Shown: in pieces, positions 13,201 through 41,093 of the stretch | How the letters are laid out: the number at the start of each line of letters is the position of its first letter | Position numbering within the stretch: position 1 is the stretch's first letter | NCBI GenBank assembly: GCA_965112735.1 | Contig: OZ218963.1 | Coordinates: 248,001-312,000 of the forward strand | Source of the DNA: Phaeosaccion multiseriatum | Taxonomy: Eukaryota; Ochrophyta, other classes | Length of the DNA stretch: 64,000 nucleotides | Reading direction: 5' to 3' | Program-made: the position numbers and the translations under genes | The notes under the pieces: generated by a model | What the model saw: the letters and a program-made list of their open reading frames with translations, nothing else | Told to the model about the DNA's origin: nothing | Databases searched by the model: none

Positions 13201-14540
13201 CCGCAGCAGGCGAGCCTCCTGCTGTATCACCAACTGATCCTCCTTCTGTTCCATGTGTCACTGGTGCTGTTACCACATGATTGAGAGCCCCCTGCCTTGA
13301 GCTGCCGTTCTTTCGTTGGTCACTGCTACTGCCACTGCCCCTACTGCTACTGCTACCGCCACTAGCGTCAATGCTACTAGCCCTACTGCTGGCAGCAGCC
13401 GCAGCACCAGCAGCAGCAGCAGCAGAAGAAGAAGAAGAAGAAGAAGAAGAAGAAGAAGAAGCAGCAGCAGCAGAAGCAGGGTCGTGCGGGTCCTCTCCCA
13501 TTCCGTGGCCGTGGCGTGCGCTACTGGAAGAGGCCAATGCCCCTCCGATCCCGGAGGCGCCTGCTGCAGGGTAGAAATGCAGTGGGGAAGGGAGGAGGAG
13601 GAAAGGGGAAGAAGAAGAAGAAGAAGAAGAAGAAGAAGAAGAAGAAGAAGAAGAAGAAGAAGAAGAAGAAGAAGAAGAAGGATAGGCGTGAGGGCGACAG
13701 GCAATGCCGAAGACAAGGGTCCGTCTCTCTGTCTCACTCATGCTGCTCACAGGCTCGGAGTGCGCCAACAAGTAAGCCTCCTACCAAGGTGTATGTATAA
13801 GGGTAGCAGTGCTCGTGGGCCTGACCCTCTGAGGAGTCCATCCGCAGCCATCCGCCTCCCACCCAGCCCTCTGCAGCGCCGCTGCAGCCCCCTTTCTCCA
13901 AGGACCTACCTGGCAGCCATCCTCCCTCGCGCCCTGATCCTGCTCCTGACGCCGCCGCCCTCGGCCTCATCCGCCTCCGCTCTCTCTCCCTCCCTCCGCT
14001 GGGGTCTATGCATTGCCAAGACTGTTCTCCCTTGTGTCGCTGCTGTATCACCGACTGCTGCTGCTGTCGACATTGCCCGGTGCCTGCTACTGCTCCGGGG
14101 ACAAAGGCCAAGCACGAATGTGCCTGTGCCTGGGCTGGCCTTGAGCTCGTCCGTCCATGCCAGGGTCCTCCTGTGGGTCTCTTCCTTGCCCATAAACCCC
14201 CGCCTTCTCCTCCTCCTGCCCTCCTTTCCTCCCGGCGGTGCGCAACAGCCTCCATGTGGGTGACCGCTTCTGCGGTACCGACCTCACCGAGCACCGCAAC
14301 CACAGAGGAAACTGCCACTACCACAGACTTTGTGAGGGAAGGGCCGTGACGTCTTCCTCCGGGTTTGTCAACGCTCTCCTCCACTCCTGCTCCTGCTCCT
14401 ACCCCCCCATCTGATGCTGAAGGCGAATGTGTCGTTGGCGAGACTCCACGTGTCCTCTCCACTCCATTCTGGTGCGACGCCCAGTGCACGGAAGAGTGCA
14501 TGCCGTAGCCCTCGCTACACATTGAAGGAAGAGGGGACAT
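7304..14540 (-). CDS. Pentatricopeptide repeat (PPR) protein, P-type, probable organelle RNA factor
   Basis: Ten exons: 14540-13910, 13563-12794, 11875-11747, 11477-11307, 11080-10949, 10439-10293, 9741-9539, 9270-8419, 8200-8050, 7522-7304. Spliced length is 3405 nt (1134 residues), a multiple of three with all phases matching. From exon 2 onward there are tandem 35-residue PPR helices: [157 protein letters not shown]. Most introns fall inside single repeats. Such proteins bind single-stranded RNA in plastids or mitochondria. Exon 2 has long Ser and Ala runs, and exon 8 has a Ser/Gly/Glu insert between repeats. The N-terminal exon has no clear transit peptide, so the start at 14540 is less certain than the rest. 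Confidence 0.88.
7595..8041. repeat. (CA)n compound microsatellite in PPR intron 9
   Basis: About 450 bp of CA with TGCCCACACACGCGCGTACA interruptions occurring twice, near 7688 and 7922, 234 bp apart. This implies a local duplication inside the array. Confidence 0.95.
8297..8391. repeat. (GTGA)n microsatellite in PPR intron 8
   Basis: The same tetranucleotide as in the USP48-like and AGBL5-like introns, about 95 bp, just inside the donor of the exon ending at 8419. Confidence 0.9.
9752..9820. repeat. (AT)n tract in PPR intron 6
   Basis: Alternating TATA stretch close to the acceptor of the exon beginning at 9741. It is one of few AT-rich spots in this half of the window. Confidence 0.9.
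10664..10850. repeat. 14-bp (ACCACCAGGGGGAG) tandem repeat in PPR intron 5
   Basis: Seven near-perfect 14-bp units at about 10751-10850, preceded by three copies of GAAGTGCGGACAGACAACAC spaced through 10650-10745. Confidence 0.9.
10860..10934 (+). repeat. 37-bp tandem duplication carrying two copies of the dispersed motif
   Basis: Unit GAACGCCAGCAAGCAAGCCA followed by GTTGGTGATACAGCC occurs twice in PPR intron 5. The second copy reads GTTGGTGATATAGCAGG. It lies 15-90 bp downstream of the donor of the exon at 10949-11080. Confidence 0.85.
11086..11128. repeat. ATCCACTGCC units abutting the acceptor of PPR exon 5
   Basis: Plus strand reads GGATGGCAGTGGATGGCAGT repeatedly. On the transcribed (minus) strand this is CCATCCACTGCC x4 ending CCATCCTAAG at the 3' splice site (exon begins at 11080). 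A clear example of the splice-site-associated motif described in findings. Confidence 0.85.
11930..12335. repeat. 52-57-bp minisatellite in PPR intron 2
   Basis: About eight units, each containing TGCATACAGAGAGAGAG and GGAGCAGGACAGAGGGGG. Unit length varies with GA and G run length. Confidence 0.9.
12600..12750. repeat. (CTCC)n/(CCTT)n tract, donor side of PPR intron 2
   Basis: On the transcribed strand this is a purine tract (GGGAGG, GGAAGG) following the donor of the exon ending at 12794. The acceptor side of the same intron is pyrimidine-rich. Confidence 0.85.
13603..13681. repeat. (GAA)n microsatellite in PPR intron 1
   Basis: About 26 GAA triplets, 40 bp upstream (in transcript sense) of the acceptor at 13563. 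A second GAA run at 13424-13460 is inside exon 2 and encodes poly-Ser. Confidence 0.9.
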
Positions 14541-14882
14541 GATCTCTGAGTTGCATGCAACAACAAGACACAACCAGAGCGGAGGACGAGGAATACCAGA
14601 TCAGATGCCTGCCTCGTCCCCCCTAGCTCTCTTGTCTTCTGTGCAGATGCTACTCCGCCGCGTTACTCCCCGCCTGCGAGCTGTGTGTGTGTTTGAGGGG
14701 GTGGGATGGGATGCGTTTGGCCGGGGTCCTTGAGCTGCCATCGATCTGCCATCTGTGATAGGCCCTGGCCCTCTGATTCCACCACCACTGACTTACTGCC
14801 GTTTCGGTTGGGGCTGGGGGGAAGGAATCTGAATCTACAGCGTAATTCCAAGGCTTGCTTGCTTGCTTACGGCGGTGAAGAC
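14541..14882. promoter_or_regulatory. Divergent promoter region between PPR and AGBL5-like genes
   Basis: 342 bp between opposite-facing starts. There is no repeat array. An alternative in-frame ATG for the plus-strand gene at 14706 would shrink the gap. Confidence 0.45.
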
Positions 14883-23864
<8,982 letters not shown>

Positions 23865-25627
23865 GGCGGAGGAGTGGGGCGGAGGACAGCTTCAGTCCGT
23901 TATCGCCCACCGCTTGGGCCCTCATCCTCACTCGGAAAGGCTGGCCTTCATCCGCATCATGTCGTGACTCATGAAGTACATTGGCCGTTGCGCTGTGCCC
24001 ACACCGGAGGAGGATGCAGGCGTGTGGGGAGGGGCACACATCAGTTGTGGGGAGTCTAGGGTCTGCCCATGCCAACGTTGACGTTGACGATAACGTTGAC
24101 GTTAACGTTGACATTAGCGTTGATCGTCATGTATGTGAGGACGGATCTGCTCTCATGCTGGCGTGTGGGGAGGGGTACCCTTCAGTTGGGAGCAGCTCAT
24201 CTCCTTAAAGGAAGCCAAGCTTGAATGCCACTGACACACAGCTCTGTGGGTGGACTGCGTTAATAATCACTTCGTACTATAATAACAATGTGTGCGGCAC
24301 TTGACGGTCGTGTGGACGTCGACACGACCCTTTTGCGTGCAAGGTGTGACCTTGACGCTCGCAGCACAGCATCCCAACCGAACTCTGATGGTGGTGATGG
24401 TGGTGATGGTGGTGAGTGTGGTGATGGTGGTGAGTGTGGTGAATGTGGTGAGTGTGGTGATGGTGGTGATGGTGGTGATGGTGGTGAGTGTGGTGAGTGT
24501 GGTGATGGTGGTGATGGTGGTGAGTGTGGTGAGTGTGGTGATGGTGGTGATGGTGGTGATGGTGGTGAGTATGGTGATGGTGGTGAGTGTGGTGAGTGTG
24601 GTGATGGTGGTGAGTGTGGTGAGTGTGGTGATGGTGGTGATGGTGGTGATGGTGGTGATGGTGGTGAGTGTGGTGAGTGTGATGATGGTGGTGATGGTGG
24701 TGATGGTGGTGAGTATGGTGATGGTGGTGAGTGTGGTGAGTGTGGTGATGGTGGTGATGGTGGTGACGGTGGTGATGGTGGTGATGGTGGTGACGGTGGT
24801 GATGGTGGTGATGGTGGTGATGGTGGTGATGGTGGTGAGTGTGGTGATGGTGGTGATGGAGGTGAGTGTGGTGATGGTGGTGATGGTGGTGATGGTGGTG
24901 ATGGTGGTGATGGTGGTGATGGTGGTGAGTGTGCTGTCGGTAAGGCGGCTGCGGAAGTGGGGCAAGATGACTGCCAACCCGAGGCTGCTACGCTCCTCAG
25001 GGAAGAGACTTCCGCCAGAGCCGAGAGACAACTTCAACTACAACTTCAACTACAACTTCAACTGGTACAGAGGCAGCAGCGGGGCCCTCCTCTGCAAAAA
25101 GACCGGCCAACAAGCGAGTGCGATGAGCAAAGTCGTGAGAATGACGCCGCATGTAGCGTAGCTCAGCTCAGCTCGCCTCGTCTCCCTTTCCGCAAAGCAA
25201 AGGAGTGAATCGAGCGGTGGACAGAGCTCGATTCAAGGGGCAGGCGAGCAGGGAGGAGAGGGAGAGAAGGAGAGAGAGGGGAAGGGAGGGAGAGGGGTGG
25301 AGAGAACGAGAGAGGGGGAGAAAGGGGGGGGGGTAGAGGGAGGCGGGCGTGGTATGCCTTCAGATGCCATCAGCGGCAGGCACTGCAGTCGTCGCCAAGC
25401 CTTGCCAGCCCCCCTCTCGCTCCACCCCTGGTCCCTCCCTCCCTCCCTCCCTCCCTCCCTCCCTCCCTCCCTCCCTCCCTCCCTCCCTCCTCGCTTTCTC
25501 CTCCTGCTCGCCCCGAGTGGGAGCCGTCCCGGCACTGCCGTTTAGTTTCAGGTTATTTCTTCAAACTTACCATACCATCAATACACTCTTCGACCCTACC
25601 CACCCATCCACCTCATACTCCATACGC
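23865..25627. other. Repeat-rich spacer downstream of the AGBL5-like gene
   Basis: Contains GTTGACGTTAACGTT-type repeats at 24076-24125, a GGTGAT/GGTGAG minisatellite (24388-24933), CAACTTCAACTA repeats (25028-25062) and TCCC runs (25436-25490). Open frames on both strands across 24290-25208 are explained by the repeat and I do not call a gene. The facing genes end here, so it is a convergent 3' region. Confidence 0.6.
24388..24933. repeat. GGTGAT/GGTGAG minisatellite
   Basis: About 545 bp of 6-bp units organised in higher-order blocks such as GGTGATGGTGGTGAGTGTGG. The plus strand reads Gly-Asp-Gly-Gly or Val-Val-Met; the minus strand reads Thr-Ile-Thr. The lack of codon-level selection signs argues for non-coding. 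Confidence 0.85.
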
Positions 25628-26331
25628 CATACCCTATCGAAAGTCATAGTCACGAAGGTCATACCCGTAGGGCAGCACTCGCCATACCCTATCGACAGTC
25701 ATAGTCACGAAGGTCATACCCATAGGGCAGCACTCGCCATACCCTATCGACAGTCATAGTCATGAAGGTCATACCCATAGGGCAGCACTCGCCATACCCT
25801 ATCGACAGTCATAGTCACGAAGGTCATACCCGTAGGGCAGCACTCGCCATACCCTATCGACAGTCATAGTCACGAAGGTCATACCCGTAGGGCAGCACTC
25901 GCCATACCCTATCGACAGTCATAGTCACGAAGTCATACCCATAGGGCAGCACGCCATACCCTAGGTCATAACGAAGGTCATACCCGTAGGGCAGCACTCG
26001 CCATACCCTATCGACAGTCATAGTCACGAAGGTCATACCCGTAGGGCAGCACTCGCCATACCCTATCGACAGTCATAGTCACGAAGGTCATACCCATAGG
26101 GCAGCACTCGCCATACCCTATCGACAGTCATAGTCACGAAGGTCATACCCATAGGGCAGCACTCGCCATACCCTATCGACAGTCATAGTCACGAAGGTCA
26201 TACCCGTAGGGCAGCACTCGCCATTCCCTATCGACAGTCATAATCACGAAGGTCATACCCGTAGGGCAGCACTCGCCATACCCTATCGACAGTCATAGTC
26301 ACGAAGGTCATACCCATAGGGCAGCACTCGC
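25628..26331. repeat. 55-bp minisatellite at the sulfotransferase 3' end
   Basis: Thirteen units of CATACCCTATCGACAGTCAT-AGTCACGAAGGTCATACC-CGTAGGGCAGCACTCGC with few substitutions (CCCATAG versus CCCGTAG), one truncated near 25935-25975. The leftmost units start with GAAAGT instead of GACAGT. It overlaps the last 15 codons of the minus-strand sulfotransferase. Confidence 0.97.
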
Positions 26332-29300
26332 GCGTTGAGCTTTGCCACGAGGCGCCCATAGGGCAGCACTCGCGCGTTGAGCTTTGCCACGAGGCGCCCA
26401 TGCTTGCGTCTCTCCTCCTCCGAGCGCCGGAGGGCCAGGCAGTAAGAGCGATGGTACTTGGAGTTGGGGTCCGGAAGGATACCCAACAGAGACTGCCCGT
26501 CGTGTGCGTGTTTTTGCGCAGTCGTGTAGTCGTTGGGGAGGTTGGGGGTGTGGTGGGGGTGTGGTTTGGGTGTGGTTTGGGTGTGGTTTGTCGTCAACGT
26601 GGTGATGACGATCCATGGACGAGCAGGGGAGAGGAGAGGAGAGAAGAGAAGAGAAGAGAAGAGCAGAGCAGAGAGGGCGTGGAATGAATCGACAGGCGAA
26701 CGGTATGCCGCAAGGGGGAGCGAACGGGCGTGGAGTGCGGGAGGGCGGGGGGGGGAGGATGGAAAGGCGTGCACTGAAGTGAGTGATCATTGGAGCAATG
26801 CCATTTCACCACTTGGGTCAGAAGAAAAGAGGGATTGACTGGCGGGTCCCTGCGCGGCCCTCCTCAGACAGAGAGAGAGAGACGCACACACACAAAGAGA
26901 AAGAGAGACATAGAGATCAAGACATAACACACTCATATATATACATGGACACACACATCAACACCAACACACACACATACATACACACAGAGAGAGAGAG
27001 AGAGAGAGACAGGGAGAGAGAGATGCAGAGACTGGGCGAGGTCTGGTCTCCGGTCTCACCTCCTCTGAGAGTGCGAAGGGCGGGAGTCCCAGCCACTCAA
27101 AGAGTTCCGCCACGTGGTGCTGCGGCTCTTTGACGAAGTCCTCGAGCCGTACCAAGTGCGAGTGAGCAAGGCTGTCCATGTCTCGAGTCATTATCTCGTG
27201 GCTCGCCTGACAAGATGGGAGTGTGTGTGTGTGTGGGGGGGGGTGTGTAGCTAGGCTTAGCTTCGGCTGACTGAGGATGATGAAGGAAGGTGCTTCGAAC
27301 GTTCTGTAAGGAGTGGACCCCAGTTGTTGCCAGTTGTGGCAAGGGGGGCGGGGGGGGGGACTTACCACCCAATGCAGCACGAGATCGAAGGTGTTGACGC
27401 CTTCCGTTGGATCGAGCCACTTTCCAAGACGGTTGGTGGTACGGGAAGGGTGAATCACAGGGGTGTGGAACGAAGTGAGATAAGGAGGGTGGGGGTCAAG
27501 GAGAGGTGCGGTGTCACTGACTTGGAACGGAGGTAAGCCCTTCCTGCTCGCCTCCACCACACACACACACACACACGTACACACACGTACACACGCATCA
27601 AAAGTAAAGCATTCCCTCTCTATCGCCAACACGCTCACACACACACACACACACACACACCCACACACACCCACACCCACACACACAAACCCACACACCC
27701 ACACACACACACACACCTGGCCCAGGGCGAGGGCGTGAGCAATGGGGTGCCTCGACACGAAGAGGAACTTGGCCTTGGTCTCTCCGCCCCCCTGGGACGA
27801 CAGCCCCCCCGGGGACGACAGGCCCGGCGTGAACATTCTCTGCAGGAAGCGGCTAACAATCATATTGGGAGGGCTCTTCTCCAGCAGCACCACCTCCTCT
27901 CCCATGTGGACTGGCCCGCTCGCCCCTCCATCTCCCACCCCTCCCTCCTCCTTCTGTTGCTTGTGCTGCTCCTCCTGCTCGTCCTGCTGCCTCGGCCGCT
28001 GCTCCTCCTGCTGCTGCAAGAGGGAGATGAGCGTTCCTACCAGCTTGCCTCCCTTGCCCAGGCCCAGCCCCCAGTAAAAGCCCCACTCGTTCATCATCAC
28101 GCGTTGGTTCTCCACCGTGCACAGCTCGCTCTCCTCCGTCAAGTGGTGAGCGGGGTGGAAAGCATACTTGCCCAGCCCTACTAGCCCCCTCTCCTCCGAG
28201 CCGTCGACCCCCCCCACCTTCCTCTTCTGCTGCTTGAGTTTGAGTAGACCGGGGCTGGCCATACCCCCGCCTCCTTTCTGAGACATGCCCGATACATCCT
28301 CCCCTCCTATGCCCATGTGTGGATAGACTGATTGGAGGAACTGTCCCTCGCTAAAGTCTGCTCCGATGTTGTCTGCGAAGCCACGGATGGAGGGGTGTTG
28401 CCGTAGGCTGTAGTAGAGAGGGTGTTTGTTGCACAAGTTGTTTTATCGTCCGAAGGGAAGGGGGATAATCGAGAAAATCAGAGGAGAGGGGTGAGTGAAT
28501 GAGAGTGGGAGGGACGGGTGTTTGATTCCCTGCAGAAGGCACTCACTGCCTACATGGGTGGGGGATAAGATGCATAGAGGTATAGAGGAGGTATAGAGGT
28601 ATAGAGGTATAGAGGTATAGAGGAGGTATAGAGGTATAGAGGAGATATAGAGGTATAGAGGTATAGAGGTATAGAGGTATAGAGGTACAGAGGTATAGAG
28701 GAGATATAGAGATATAGAGGTATAGAGGTATAGAGGTATAGAGATATAGAGGTATAGAGGAGATATAGAGGTATAGAGGTATAGAGGTATAGAGGTATAG
28801 AGGTATAGAGGTATAGAGGAGATATAGAGATATAGAGATATAGAGGTATAGAGGAGGTATAGAGATACAGAGGTATAGAGGAGGTATAGAGGTATAGAGG
28901 TATAGAGGAGATATAGAGGTATAGAGGTATAGAGGAGGTATAGAGGTATAGAGGTATAGAGGAGGTATAGAAGTATAGAGGATAGAGGTATGGAGGTTAG
29001 CGGTGGTGTCTCATGTGATGAGGGCTGACTCCCTTCGAAAGCTGCCCCTCGCAACAAGTCAGCAAAGCAGTGCATGCATGCCTGCAATCGTTCGCAACCC
29101 ACCCCACCGCACTGACCTTCTCCATACTATTGTGGTGCCACCTCTGTGAGGCCCCCCAATGAAGAGGAAGGAGTGATTGGAGATGATGGCGTCTACCTCC
29201 GGCTCGGTAAGGCTCAGAGTCTTGAAGCTCTTGGGTAGCAGATACAGGGGCCCAAGCCGATATGCCATATACAGGGAGAAGAGCACCACGGGCTGCGGGG

Positions 29301-29804
29301 AAGGGGTGGAGGGCGAGAGAGGTGGGAAAGGGAGGGGGAGGGATGGGGGCATTGAGCAAAGTGAACAGTAGGGAAGGTGAAAAGAGTCCTATAAGAGCTC
29401 CAAAGACATGCGAGATAGGCAGAGGGGGGGGGGGAAAGACGCCTCAAAAGACACAGCACTGACGTCGAAGCGCGGCTGCATCGAGGAGGGGGAGAGCGAA
29501 TGGGAGCAACGAGGACACAAGTGGCACAAGGGCCTTACTGATATGGCAGAGCACTTCTCGTGACAGGAAGGATTGTGGGGGGCAGACATGGATGGGAGCG
29601 ACTCGGAGGCGCTCGCGAAGGATTGCAATCAGAGCCCTGTGTACGCACCAATGATACCATGCTCAACACGAAGAGGACCATTAGGAAGCTTCCTTTCTTC
29701 TTCTCCTCGTCCTCTTCCTCCTCCTCGTCATCGTCATCATCCTGCTCGGATGCGTCTGAGGTCTCAGGTGAAGGTTGCTCGTCGGCTTGCCTTCTGCGCC
29801 TCAT
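26283..29804 (-). CDS. Membrane-anchored PAPS-dependent sulfotransferase
   Basis: Transfers sulfate from PAPS to a sugar, lipid or tyrosine; a type II Golgi enzyme is likely. Exons: 29804-29649, 29292-29117, 28407-27717, 27419-27366, 27206-27060, 26492-26283 (477 residues, phases consistent). The acidic N-terminal tail EQDDDDDEEEEEDEEKKK precedes one membrane segment (FLMVLFVLSMVSL). The 5'-phosphosulfate loop is FIGGPHRGGTTIVWR (about residues 96-110), followed by LRQHPSIRGF. VVLLEKSPPNMIVSRFLQRM and FLFVSRHPIAHALALG form the 3'-phosphate-binding region. The C-terminal part has HLVRLEDFVKEP and FEWLGLP, then PNSKYHRSYC. The last exon ends in a 14-residue tandem duplication (RLVAKLNARVLPYG) that runs into the 55-bp minisatellite. 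The acceptor of the last exon is weak, so its exact start is uncertain. Substrate unknown. Confidence 0.85.
26325..26402 (-). repeat. 42-bp coding duplication at the sulfotransferase C-terminus
   Basis: GGGCAGCACTCGCGCGTTGA-GCTTTGCCACGAGGCGCCCATA is present nearly twice and encodes GRLVAKLNARVLPY twice. It shares the GGGCAGCACTCGC segment with the adjoining 55-bp units, so both repeats grew from the same short sequence. Confidence 0.9.
27548..27716. repeat. (CA)n tracts in sulfotransferase intron 3
   Basis: CA runs with CCCACA and CGTACA variants abut the donor of the exon ending at 27717. Confidence 0.85.
28572..28992. repeat. GTATAGAG decamer array in sulfotransferase intron 2
   Basis: About 420 bp built from AGGTATAG and AGGAG(G/A)TATAG units. 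The transcribed strand reads CCTCTATACCTCTATA. Confidence 0.95.
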
Positions 29805-30571
29805 CGTGCTTGCACGCACAACCTTTTTTTTTCTTTTCTTTTTTTTATTCTAGCTGCTGTTGCTGCTGCTGCTTCTGCTCTGTTACTGCTACTGCTCCTG
29901 CCGCTGCTTCCTGACAGCAAGAAGTGTGAGAGACGACAGGTGGGGGGAGGAAAGCCTTTGCAAAGCAAAAGCCTTGTAAATGGGAAATTCCCAGAAATTC
30001 CCCCCCGCTTCGTTCGCATCGCCAGCTGTGATTTGGGGTGAATGGTTCCCGCCTTGGCTGCTCACCGCCCCCGCCCTCGCAACACTGTTTCCACTCCTCT
30101 CCAAGAGGGAGACAATCCCCCTTGTTAGGGTTGGGTAGGCTGGTAGTGACTGCGGCAGGCAGGGCAGATGGAGGATGGAAGCAGGTGGCTTCCCAAGCAA
30201 GTATGTCCACTTGAAACTGCAAAGTGGTGCTACGCTTCACGGGCTCACGGGCTCACGCCCAGCTTCCCAGGGGGGTGTGGGGAGCGACTTCGGAATACGA
30301 AGAGGTGAAGCTTTCGTTTCCGTTGCCGCTGTGGAACAGGCTGAAAGAGGCACGGTAAGAGGGAGAGTATGGGCAGGCAGGCAGATGGCAGCAGAGGGCA
30401 CAGAGCACAAGAGTGGGAGGAGGAGAGAAGCAGGCAGGTTAGGCAAGTAGACAGGCAGGCACACGAGTAGAGAAGCAGAGAGCGGTCAGAGGCGGAGCGG
30501 GGAGGGGAGAAGAAAGAGCAGCCCAGCGGGCAGGGAGCAAGCGGGCGAGCAGGGAAAGCCAGCAAGCCGAT

Positions 30572-30611
<40 letters not shown>

Positions 30612-30879
30612 CAGTTTGGGAAAATATAACAGAGGGGCGGCAGTGAGAAGGGTTCGAATCACAGCACCTCTTTCTCTCCTCCTCGCCCTGCGCCTCACCC
30701 CCCCACACCCCCGCCCTCTCATTCTCTCACCGCCACATGCCTCCTCACACCCTCTCATTCTCTCATTCTCTCGCCCTGTCAGCCTTGTGCCCCCTCACCT
30801 CTTCACTCCCTCACTCTCCCACTCCCTCCCTCCCTCCCTCACCCATTCACCGTCTCACCCCCTCTGACCATCCCTCCCG
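29805..30879. other. Spacer between sulfotransferase 5' end and membrane-protein 3' end
   Basis: Contains a T-rich stretch (29823-29850), a GA run (30571-30606) and CTCC runs (30820-30840). It should include the sulfotransferase promoter. No gene seen. Confidence 0.55.
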
Positions 30880-32482
30880 TCACCTGGTCTGTTCCATATT
30901 CTTGACGAAGGAACCTGCATTCAGCGATCCTGACACCAAGTGCTGCTTCTCCACATGAAACGAAATGGCGGCCCCGCGCATCATGCTCAGCAGTACCGTT
31001 ACAGAAATGATGAGGAGGGTGGTGAGTAGCACACACACTATCGGACTGGTGAAGGCGCACCAGATGTAGCTCACGGCGCTGGCGTGGAAGGACACAAGGC
31101 CTGCTACGAAGAGGCGCACACAGATGGTCTGGTATTGAGCCTGGGCAGGGCAGGGCAGGGTGGAGGTGTATGGGGAAGGCAGGGTGGAGGTGTATGGGCA
31201 GGGCAGGACAGGGAAGAGGTACAATAGTATATGGACAGGACAGGGCATGCCAGAGCAGGAGCAGGGGCATCGGGGGGGAAGTGAGAAGAACGAAAGAAGG
31301 CGTCTCCCCTAAGGTCTTCCTCCCCTAGCTAAGCGTCTGCCCTTCGCCCCCTTCTCAATTTCGCTCTCCTTTGCAGCACTCCACTTCACCCCATGCCTTC
31401 CTCCTCGCCCCTCCTCTTCACTCCTTCTCTTCTCCCCTCCTCCTCCCCCCGCCTCCCTCCTTCCTCCACCCCCTCCCGCTCACCATCTTGTCCACCGAGT
31501 TTCTCATGGACCCCACAGGCCCTCTGAGCGCCAACCCTGTGCCCCAGAGTCTGCACACCGTGGCAAGCATCAGCACTGTGAGTTCAGTGCCCATGGCGAC
31601 CACCGTGGAGAAGTAGAAGAAGAGCACGAACAGAGTATTGGACTCGGAGCCCCTCAGCTGGGAGCGACGGCAGTGGATGGCAGGGAGGGAAGAAGGGAGG
31701 GAGGGAGGGAGGGAGGGAGGGAGGGAGGGAGAGAAGGGTGGAGGATGGTCCGCGTGAGTGGGTGCGCATGGGTATGAGTGGGTCTGAGTGGGTATGCGTG
31801 GGAAGGAGTGTGCGCGAGTAGGTGTAAGTGTGATGTGCGTAAGCATCCATGCGGGGCGGTGAGGCGTTACTTTTAGACAACCATAGATGGCTCTTAATAT
31901 ATATAATCGAAAAGCATCCATGCGAGGCTTTCCCTCCCTCACCTCGGTGTCCGTGTGGAAGAGGGCGGAGTAGGAAAAGCCCGCGAGCATTGACGCACAT
32001 GAGGCTGAAGAGAGAGAGAGAGAGAACATGCGTGTGTGCGCGCGACAAAACAGGGGAAGGGGGGGCGGAGGGAGGGCGGTGAGATGGCGTAATATATATA
32101 CACATAATATATATATATACATATATATATATAAACATATTTAAAACAAATATATATACTTTAGTGCCATCTATTGAGCGGCGGGTGTGCTCTATGGGGC
32201 ATAATGCACATGAGAAGGGCAAGTAGAGGCATATGGTTAGGGCAAATGCAGGCACTGGACCCCGTGGGAAAGCATGCCCAGAGAGAGGCATACCATACCG
32301 TGGGACAGAGGGTGGTGACCTTGGGGGGTGGCCGTAGTACCGCACAGGGGGAGCACTTCCATACACGCTCTCTGACAAGAGCGTCAGCCATCGTTAGCAA
32401 TCATAGCTAAGCAAGTTCTCGAACTCCTCAAACGACTTGCTTACTTACCGATGGTGCCTAGATTTGTGACGAAAAAGGTCAT
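30880..32482 (-). CDS. Small multi-pass membrane protein, family not firmly identified
   Basis: Exons: 32482-32449 (with the chosen ATG), 32004-31943, 31657-31484, 31140-30880; phases match and give 176 residues. Four hydrophobic stretches are visible: around CASMLAGFSYSALF, TLFVLFFYFSTVVAMGTELT, ICVRLFVAGLVSFHASAVSY and IVCVLLTTLLIISVTVLLSM. A GTGLALRGPVGSM motif lies in the loop after the second stretch. I recall similar GxGLALRGP(x)GS loops in uncharacterised protist membrane proteins. The topology is also compatible with an Orai-like channel, but I see no diagnostic Orai pore glutamate. Further 5' coding exons are possible around 33017-33130 (ELLESELKKK or EIYWKELRR frames). I could not join them in frame with certainty. 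Confidence 0.6.
32090..32160. repeat. AT-rich palindromic tract in membrane-protein intron 1
   Basis: TATATATA/ACATATAT blocks, about 70 bp, next to the intron's donor-distal third. A candidate cruciform, otherwise unremarkable. Confidence 0.8.
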
Positions 32483-33364
32483 TCTGCGAGGGCGGGAGGG
32501 GGGAGGAGGTGGCGGCGAAATGGGACCCAAGAACAAGCAAAAGAGACGAGAGAGGGCAAAAAGGAAGCGATTAAGAAAAAGCGAGAGAGAAGAGAGAGGA
32601 CAAAGGCACCACGAACTGCACTCTGGTGTAACTGTTGCGTTTGTCACATGATGAAGTGTACAGTCCATCCTGTGGAGGGTTCTTGCAGCCACTTGACTTA
32701 CTCTTGGTTCTGGATGCCAATTGCCTGGGTGCGTATCGCAGGTGGGTAGGTAGGTAGGAACGTAGGCAGCCGTGGGCGTTCGTCCAATACACAGAAGAGG
32801 CGGAAGGAATGAGTCCAAGCGAGTAGCACCCACAACCGAGAGAAGGGGGTGTGAGCGAATCAATCAAGGGAGGGCAGCAGACCATGCAGAGAGGAGCCCA
32901 GGCAGCAGCAGGCGGTTCTCAAGGCGTCTGACTACTCTGGGGCGGGGCGGGCCCTTTGGCGAGTGCGAATCAGAGTCTGCTGCAAGGGGGATCCTCAGCG
33001 AGGACAAGCCGCTCACCTTCTTTTTGAGTTCACTCTCCAGCAGTTCTGAGGGCATGTGGGAGGGGTGGCGGATCGGTGGCGGGTGGGGGGATGGGGAAAG
33101 GGGGATGAGGCGAAGCTCGGCGCAGCTCCTTCCAGTATATCTCTATAGAGGAGCTGCTCCTGAAGAGGAAAAGCCACGTCAATGCTGCCACTAACCTTTG
33201 TCAGCAGCGAGCATTGTGGCTGGCCAAGGGAGTCACCCAGATAAATCGATCAATAAAGAGGTATCTGTTATCTGTTTCTTCTCCTCCTCCAATGTCTCTA
33301 GACCTGCTTCTACTTCTACGATTGCTGCTGCTCCTCCTCCAGACCCTTCCCCTCCATAGACGCA
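32483..33364. other. Possible 5' exons/UTR of the membrane-protein gene and spacer
   Basis: Minus-strand segments at 33017-33055 (MPSELLESELKKK then GTGAGC) and around 33060-33160 look exon-like but do not join in a single frame. The rest is the convergent or promoter spacer to the TMEM8-like 3' end. Confidence 0.4.

Positions 33365-41093
<7,729 letters not shown>

Noticed and set aside
24288-25208. Long plus-strand ORF rich in Gly-Asp-Gly-Glu-Cys, with a facing minus-strand Thr-Ile ORF
   Set aside because: Both are open because the 6-bp GGTGAT/GGTGAG units contain no stop in most frames. No splice context or conserved flank.
28431-28445. Possible AT-AC or other non-canonical acceptor before LCNKHPLYYSL in the sulfotransferase
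   Set aside because: An ordinary CTACAG acceptor 34 bp further in (exon from 28407) keeps phase and gives VWRSLRQHPSIRGF, a better match to the family.
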